Assembly (NCBI RefSeq): GCF_031755915.1
Contig: NC_083389.1
Coordinates: forward strand, 15,679,001-15,743,000
From: Ziziphus jujuba
Lineage: Eukaryota; Streptophyta; Magnoliopsida; Rosales; Rhamnaceae
Direction: 5' to 3'
Length of the DNA stretch: 64,000 nt
The notes below the pieces were generated by a model. It made no database searches. It worked only from the letters and a program-made list of their open reading frames with translations, and was not told the DNA's origin. Shown here piece after piece: positions 56,823 to 64,000 of the stretch. Every line of letters begins with the position of its first letter. Within the stretch, counting starts at the first letter, position 1. Made by a program: the position numbers and the translations under genes.

Positions 56823-59800
56823 ATGATAATGCAGTCGCAACTCCTGGTGGGACCCATCCCCATCAACGGCTGCTTTGGCTTCCATTCTGGCTTCCAGATT
56901 AATCCTGGCCCTCCATCTCACTCCGCAACTCATCTCCACCACCAAAATAGGGTCCGCCATCACCGGCGGTGGAGCCCGCTGATCGTTGCGGCTTCGTCGT
57001 CCTGGGCTATTCCCGGCAAGCAGAACCACTATGCGGTGCTCGGCCTCTCACGCTACGCCACTTCCGCTGAAATCAAGAGGGCTTATCGCCTCCTCGCTCG
57101 TAAGGTACTCCATTTTTTATTTTTTACTTTTTATTTTTTTAATGTTTGGTTTCTGAGAAAGCACGCTGGGAAAGTGAGAGACAATTTTTTGGACTAATGG
57201 TTTAACTTTCTTGTAGTATCTGAAAAATCACTAATCGCTAAGTACCAATCCTTTGTCCCCGTTTAGTTTATTATTATTGTTATTATTATTATTTTACTAT
57301 TTTTTGTTTATAATTAATTAATTACCATTTGTGTGTTGGATGATTGATGTTCGTTTTTGTTGTATTCATTTCATTCTTGTTTGTGTGGTTTTTTGGAGGT
57401 TAGAGGAAGTACTAATGTGATGATTCAATACTAGTGCTATTTTTTTGAATGGAAATGGAAGAAATTATTTTGCATTTGAGTTTGATTAATGTGTTGTTAA
57501 AAGCTATAGTTAGATAGAGCTACTTGGACAAGATGTTGGCAATGGTGAAAGTTTTGTTGGATTAGCTTTTGGAGGTTAGAGTGCAATTATGCTTTGAAAT
57601 CTGATTATGTTTTAGTGCTTTGAAGAAGAGTTTCAAAATTTATATTATCATTTCTGGCAAGTTCAGCACCGTATAATATCTTTATAATGATGGTATACGA
57701 AAATGCAAAAAACAAAAAGAAATCAACTTAGCTTCTTAATGTGATGCTGGAAACTTTTGCAAATCTGACCTTGTATGTGTATCTGTGAGCTAGGATTTTG
57801 AGAAACATGATATTTTAGGTCTCGTGGTTAGGGGTTTGGGACCTGTAGATTTTCTAGGGTTCAGAAAGAAAATGGTTTCATGGCTCTCGAGTTATAGGAA
57901 ATTGATTATAATCTGAAATGATCTTTTGGGTAGCAGGCGTTAAAAAATATTTTGGTTAACAGCATGGTTGCTTAAATATAGAAAGGATTATAATAGTTCG
58001 AGTACTATGAGATGTCTGTGAACTCCTAGGATTCTACTAATAAGATTTGGACACCAAAACTTAATTAACAATTTCTTATATGTGGTAACCTAAAACTGAT
58101 TAAAATACTCATTGACTCATAGTTGTTAGTCCATTTAAAGATTTCTTATGCCTCTGCACATACAGAGATTGATAATTTATAACTAATTATTCAAATTAAT
58201 AGCTTTTTTAGCCCTAAACTCCTAGTAAGACAACCTTAACACCTATTAAGGCCTTGACTCATGGACATAGTATGTGGGTTCAGCATATGGATATGGGAAG
58301 CCCTAAATGTGTGTGTGTGTGTATTTTGATCTTGAAATGTGGTTGTTAAACCACATTGGTTTGTTGTTGAGCCATGATATAAAATTTAATAAAATTTGAT
58401 CACTGCTCTGCAGTTAATAGAGCATCATCTGTGTGATAAATGAAAATCCTAAATAGTTCCAATAATAATTTCTTAAATTAGATATTAGATATAAAACTGC
58501 AAATTAGTAATTAATATTTCGTGATGCCTAGCATTGATGACCTTTAAGTATAAAAGAACCTTAGGGTGGCATAGGTTAACCTATCTTTTTTTTCGGGTAA
58601 TATTTTCAAGTCATTGTGCTATTTAATTAGATGTTGAGAGCTTCCACATCCTTCTACCCTCTACTTATTCTCCAAAGACCTATCAGCCTTTTGTTATATT
58701 GATACAAGGTTCAGTTTCATTACTGAATTTGTGCATGGGAAATTGTAAGACATCTTTATTTATTTATTTATTTATAATAAGAATTATAGTACCTTGTATT
58801 TAAGTGAATCTTGTTCAGTTATCAATTCTTTCACACTTCTTCAGTCTTTTGTTATGCGCAAAATTTAGCATATCCATGCTTTCACGCACGAACATACAGA
58901 GCCAGACAATTTCATTTTGGGAATTGCAGAGATGTATATACCCGAGCTTATCTAGAATATAAGAAGTTATTGTAATCTACTTAATACAGAGCATAGTGTT
59001 ATCTTATACTTTGATCAATCTGCTTGAATTTAAAACGCTTATTTACTAGCAACTATGCTCATACAATATATGGTTTTTTCACATCGTAGTAATAGGACGT
59101 ATTAACTCATTTACAATTTTACTTGAGAGTTGTGCATTCCATGTATATTGTTATATGGTTAGTACTTTGTAGCTGGTACTTCTGCTGTAGACTGATGTGA
59201 GGGAATGCTATGTGGTATCTATATTTGCATCAGTTTCATGTCTTTATATGGTCCTTGTTGCAACAGAGGCAATCCTGAGCCTGGTCTTGATATCTATGGT
59301 TTGCATTTTATGCCTTGCAACTGGTGTGGTTCTGTAGTCATTCTTTACTGATTTTTTTTCATGTACTTTATCCATTTGACATGTTTTCTAAGGATTCAAA
59401 TGTTGACTAAAATATTTTGTTACGTGCTAAAAGAGTTGAGGTTATATTAATTTGATTTTGTGGACTCTATGAGAGTGGCACTGACAATGATCTGCTTTCT
59501 GTATTTGCACGTGTGATGATTGTAGTATCATCCTGATGTTAGCAAGGTTTCTCAGGCTGGAGAGGTGTTCAAGAGCATACGCCATGCATATGAAGTAAGT
59601 TTTAACTTCTGATTTAATACTAACTGCTTATGAAATTGTTGGAAATTGGAAATCTCTTTTGACAATTGACAATCATGACAAGTGTATTAGAAGACCAATT
59701 TGTCTCAATTGTTTTCTCAAACCGCTTAGAAGACTTAATCCAAAAATCTGAATTTCTTCCTGAATTCCCATAACCAGAAATGCGCTGGAATGTTTTATAT

Positions 59801-60493
59801 TTCCTCTAGCTTTCTTTTTCTCTTCCTATAAATTCTCAGTGACAGAATTCAGAACCTTTATTCATTTAAAAGGTACTATCTAATGAAGCAACGAGGACTC
59901 AGTATGACCAAGCACTGAAATTACAAGAAGACACAGGTAGGCAACGAAGGAGAGAGAGTTACAGTACTGAGTTTGACGATGAGTTTGATGATGGGGTGAA
60001 GGTCTATCGGTGGGAGTGGGCTGAACTAAGGTGGAGAATGCAACAAGAGAATTATTGGGAAGGTAACAGAGTCAATGAGGGATTCCAAGAAACAAGCGAA
60101 GTAGCTGAAGAGGAAAATTCAATGCAAGAAAGAGGCTCCTTCATTGAAGTGCTTAGATCTGCATTTATGTCTCTGTTACTGTTGCAGACCTTTGGATCCC
60201 GGTTCTCTCTCACCTTTAGCAGCCTGATGGCCCTGCTTGATAGGAAGTTGGATGCTGGATACAAAATCGGGTATATAATTGCTTGGATTTTGGGTGGGAG
60301 AGGTGGCGTTCTGCTAACTTTGTGCCTCTCATTTGCTAGTTGGGTTTGTGGAAAAACCAGCAGCAGTATGGTGGTTCTGGTTGTTGTAGCTATGTGGGTT
60401 GGCTCCAATCTTGCAAGGTATGCACCACTTCCACAAGGTGCTCTTCTTACTCTCCTCTATATGTCCATTAAGCTTCAAGTGGACTTGAACTAA
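56823..60493 (+). CDS. J-domain (DnaJ-like) membrane protein, probably plastid, 323 aa
   Basis: Three exons, 56823-57104, 59526-59594 and 59873-60493, with a 2.4 kb first intron, join in phase 0 to 323 residues. Residues 1-60 look like a plastid transit peptide (few acidic residues, His/Ser/Arg-rich, ending SPLIVAASSSW). The J domain runs from about residue 69 (HYAVLGLSRYATSAEIKRAY) to 132, with an intact HPD at 96-98 in YHPDVSK, so it can in principle stimulate an Hsp70. A charged linker follows, then a hydrophobic C-terminal third with about three membrane segments (FIEVLRSAFMSLLLLQTF, IGYIIAWILGGRGGVLLTLC, SMVVLVVVAMWVGSNLARYA). There is no Gly/Phe or zinc-finger region, so it is a class III (type C) J protein. 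ATG 56823 is followed by a second in-frame ATG two codons on; either could serve. Confidence 0.9.
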
Positions 60494-62017
60494 CATTTTT
60501 TAGATTTTTATTCTCTTATGTAACAAATGTATATATTTTATTCACAATCATTGTAAATATTTCTTTCTCCTAATGGATAAAAGTAGTATGATATTTAAAC
60601 TGATTTGATTTGGAGGATGGGAGTTCAAAATTTTGGGATCGTATACGTATATATATATATATATATATATACATACATATTTTTCTAAATTTTCGGATCC
60701 TTTACATATATATATATATATTTTGGGTTTGCAATTTTGGTGTAACAATAATGTTATGGCAAAAAAGTTGTTTATGAATTGATGTGGCAAAATGATGCTT
60801 TATTATTTTACTAGCATAAAAATAAAAATAATCATGAATCTCCTTTTAAAAAATGTAATAATTATATTCATGAATATAATTGTCTAGTAACAATTTTTAA
60901 AATATAAACAATAAAAAATTTTAAAATATAAACAAACTTTGAATAACTCAACATTTCATACCTAAAAAAAAAAAAAAAAAAATTTGATGATAAAACTCCA
61001 CTTTAACACAGAGTACTTCGAAATAAAAGCAATACAGGGGTTTTTTTTTGGGGAAGATTATACACATTTAAGTCTAAAAACAAAACCAGTAACATTAGTA
61101 ATATGTAATTATTTTTAATTTATGTTGGAAACATTATTTTAGTGATTGTACAAATTTTTAAATTTTTATTCTTTTTGAAAAAATTATATATATATATATA
61201 TTTTTTTTTTTTTACATTTTTTTAATCCTTTGACAAATTTAATAAATTTTTTCATCCTGTTTGAATATAGGTTTTGAGGTTTTTGAGCATGATTTTACTT
61301 TCACTTTTATGGGGCCACTTGTATTCAATTTCTTCTCAAATTTTTATGTATACAAAATTTTAAAGCACTTTTTATTATTCCACAGTTTTATTATTATTAT
61401 TATTTTGTAATTAGATCATTATTTATGTATTTAGAAATTTAAAATGAAGCTTAGATCAAAAGAGGAAATATGTTCTTAAATCAAATTATAAAAAAAAAAA
61501 AAAAAGTGATTTCAGAACAAAGTAGTAATTAATGAGAACTTGAACTAGTAAACAACAATAATAATTATAATAATCATCTTGTTTTGATCGCTAATACAAA
61601 GTTATGAACACCATTGTACATTGAATAGGCAAACTCAACATTGTTCTTTATTCAAAGACATACAGCTCGTATTAAATGTTAAATAAATAAAAAATAAATC
61701 TAACTCAAGAACGTGATGTTAGAACAAAATAATAATTAATGAGAACTTGAACTAGTAAATAATAACAATCTTTTTTTTTTTGCTTCTAATAATAATCTTC
61801 TTTTGATGGTTAAAACTTAGGACAAAGTTATAAACAACATTATACATTGAATCGGCAAAGTCTAATACAGATACAGTCAATTTTTTTCTTCTTCATTATA
61901 AAACAACTTGGTACAAAAAGATTCATATTTTTCCAAAGGACAGAATATTGATTACAAATATTAAGAATTAAGTAAAAAAAATTATAAAAAAAAAAGAATA
62001 TTATTTTTACATTCTTT
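60494..62017. other. AT-rich intergenic sequence between convergent genes
   Basis: 3' flanks of the J-domain gene and the small gene. TA tracts lie near 60,648-60,671 and 61,186-61,202. AATTAATGAGAACTTGAACT followed by AGTAAA occurs at 61,525 and again at 61,734, with related flanks, so there is a diverged duplication of about 210 bp. No gene. Confidence 0.6.
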
Positions 62018-62446
62018 TCAATGACTTTTCATTTTTTTTTCCTGCTTCATCTCCCTCAAATTCCTCCACAAGTATCTCCCGCTGGCCATGTCAACGAAAA
62101 CCCAGAAGCTGTTCAAAACCATCTGAAATATCAAATTCACAAAAAAAGCACTTCAGTCACATAAACCCCCAAGAAAACAAAAACAAAAACAGAAAACAGA
62201 AACAAACAGAAACCCCAACTTTATTCATGGAAAGCAATTGTTATTACGAAAAAAAACAAAAAGGAAAAGAAAATTAAAACATACCCTTTTGAAGTTGAAT
62301 TCTTGTTCTTCTTTGGATTGAAACTTCTCGTTATTTGAATCTTCTAACATAATATCGACTCCAGGAGAAGAACGAACAGTTCTCCATGCGAAATACCCAG
62401 CAAGAATCGCCGAGAAAAACACCAAGATGAACCTCATTGGACACAT
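62018..62446 (-). CDS. Small single-pass membrane protein, 88 aa
   Basis: Two exons, 62285-62446 and 62018-62122, have GT-AG borders (AAAAGG|GTATG donor, TTTCAG acceptor) and join in phase 0. The protein opens MCPMRFILVFFSAILAGYFA, an N-terminal hydrophobic segment that could be a signal anchor. A polar stretch with acidic residues follows (GVDIMLEDSNNEKFQSKEEQ), and exon 2 encodes MVLNSFWVFVDMASGRYLWR and a Lys-rich end. Similar small plant proteins are labelled methyltransferase-related in some annotations, but nothing here resembles a methyltransferase; I would not assign a function. The intron phase, the Trp-rich second exon and the clean splice sites argue that it is real. Confidence 0.75.
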
Positions 62447-64000
62447 TTTTTTTTTTTCCTTTTTCCCGGAAAAAAAATTGAGAAAATCGAAATTGTGGGT
62501 TTTGGGTTTTGGAGGTTAGCAAGAAAAACTTTCTTGATCCAAAACCGTTTGGTTTTTTTCTTGGGTCGGAGATAATATCAGAAATCTTGGAAAACAGAGA
62601 CAACCTAAAGAAGCAAAAAAAAAGTATTGCTTTTTTAAGGGTGAGTACAAAATATAGAAACCGCGTTGTTGTTTTTCGTTGGACTTGGAAATATATGATA
62701 TATAGGAACCTCAAGAAGCAAAAGACAAGGACTCATATTTGCTCTAGGGACTTGGTATTTTTATACGGACATTCACAATGTCAACGATAGTTCCACCTAC
62801 TCCAAACTCGGTCAGCGTTTGTTATTACTTTTTTATTCTTTTTATTAATATTATTATTTATTTCATGAATAATAAATGTTTACGATCATGTGCATAAAAT
62901 TTACTTTCTGATTTTTTATTTTTTATTTTAATTTATGTTATAAAAACCTATAAATTTAATTTTCTGCTTTTCTTTAGTTAGAAAAAATACTATTTATTAG
63001 TGACAATCGCTTTTTTATATTATATTTTTAGAATAAAATATAGATATGAAATTGAATCCAGCTAATTAGCAATTATCAACATGTTACATGATCCAACTTA
63101 TGTTTCATCACCACTTGTAATAAATGGGTAATTTTTTTTTTATGTTATAATTAGGGTTAGTTACATTTTACCATTAAACAATTTTTATTTTTATTTTTTT
63201 GCTTTTTGCATTTTGCCCTCAAAAGTAAAGAAAAAAAAAATTGCATTGCTTCCTAAACTGTTCAAATTTTTTTTTTTATCACATTAGTCTAATCATATGG
63301 GATTTTGCTATTGAATTTAGTAAAATTAGGCAAACACAGAGCTCACAATTGAAATAAAATAAAATAAAATACTTTCTTAGAGAGTTTCATGAACTGTGTA
63401 TCTTTAATTTCATCAAATTAATCATCCCAAACAATTAAACCAAAGTGACAGAAAATAATAATGTAGGGAATAATAATGTAGAACTTTCTTTAATTTAGAA
63501 TGTAGAGTACAAAATTTGCTAAAACTTGTATAATTTGGAAGGTAAAATGTGAAATGTGTTTGATTTTTTTTTTTTTTGGGTGGAAATAAATGTATTTGAC
63601 CCTTATATTATTACAGTTCCCAAAAAAAAAAAAAAAAAAAATTTACATTATGACTTTTTCGTATGCGTTTCCATAGAGATTTTGGTACCACACACATACG
63701 GATAGGATAACAATTGGTAACGCTGTCATGTTTGAAGAGATTGACTTGATCCGGTCCGCAGTCCGCACAGACTTTAATTTATTAAATAACATACAACTAA
63801 AAACAAGTATTTAATTTATTTTCGTTATATATATATATATACATTTTACTTGGAATATAAAGTATTATTGAAATGCTTTTGTTATAAAAATCTTATGATA
63901 ATATAGTATATAACTATAAATTTGAAATGAATGAATTATTTACATCTAATTTGATATTTTTTTGCTTTCTTTCGTTGCTAGAAAAATTAATATATAGGGT
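62447..64000. other. Intergenic to window end
   Basis: The first 250 bp should carry the promoter and leader of the small minus-strand gene. The rest is AT-rich without a gene. A poly(T)-GGG ... CCC-poly(A) inverted arrangement lies at 63,566-63,642. Confidence 0.6.

Overview
This window is plant nuclear DNA from a eudicot, probably a rosid. The genes carry GT-AG introns of 80 bp to over 1 kb with T-rich acceptors. CT/GA and TA microsatellites are dense and the intergenic sequence is very AT-rich. There are no operons, CRISPR arrays, tRNA or rRNA genes, and no intact transposon. I recognise eight intact genes, one gene cut by the left edge, one plausible small gene, and several broken ones.

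Layout, left to right. (1) 3' exons of an APS-reductase-like thioredoxin-fold protein, APRL5 type (+), followed by a two-exon DUF6821-type membrane protein (+). (2) A 6 kb AT-rich stretch with a LINE tail and a degenerate MITE, ending at a 59-residue arabinogalactan peptide gene (-). (3) The single-exon 5-oxoprolinase gene OXP1 (-), with an inferred 1.5 kb intron in its leader. (4) A decayed ATR3 diflavin reductase gene (+). (5) A gene desert holding a tRNA-derived SINE with a 14 bp target-site duplication. (6) A four-exon DUF1639 gene (+). (7) A rearranged block: a PPR-DYW pseudogene and a 5' fragment of HOZ (-), then a 3' fragment of the DUF1639 gene (+), then the intact 12-exon HOZ gene (-). 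(8) A possible 87-residue membrane protein (-) and the cytosolic APS kinase gene APK3 (-). (9) A plastid-type J-domain membrane protein (+) and an 88-residue membrane protein (-).

From memory, APRL5, the DUF6821-type gene, DUF1639, HOZ and APK3 occur in the same order at Arabidopsis At3g03860 to At3g03900. If so, this is an old collinear block into which AGP, OXP1 and the ATR3 copy have been interleaved. This supports several of the identifications but needs checking against a database.

Three products touch sulfur or glutathione chemistry: APRL5 (a redox-fold relative of APS reductase), APK3 (PAPS synthesis) and OXP1 (glutathione breakdown). Nothing shows that they are co-regulated.

I found no new biological system. 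The most informative structures are the DUF1639-HOZ tandem duplication whose extra HOZ copy has been joined to a PPR gene, the ATR3 pseudogene, a GC-AG intron in APK3, a SINE, and a set of poly(A) or poly(T) micro-insertions flanked by 10-16 bp direct repeats.
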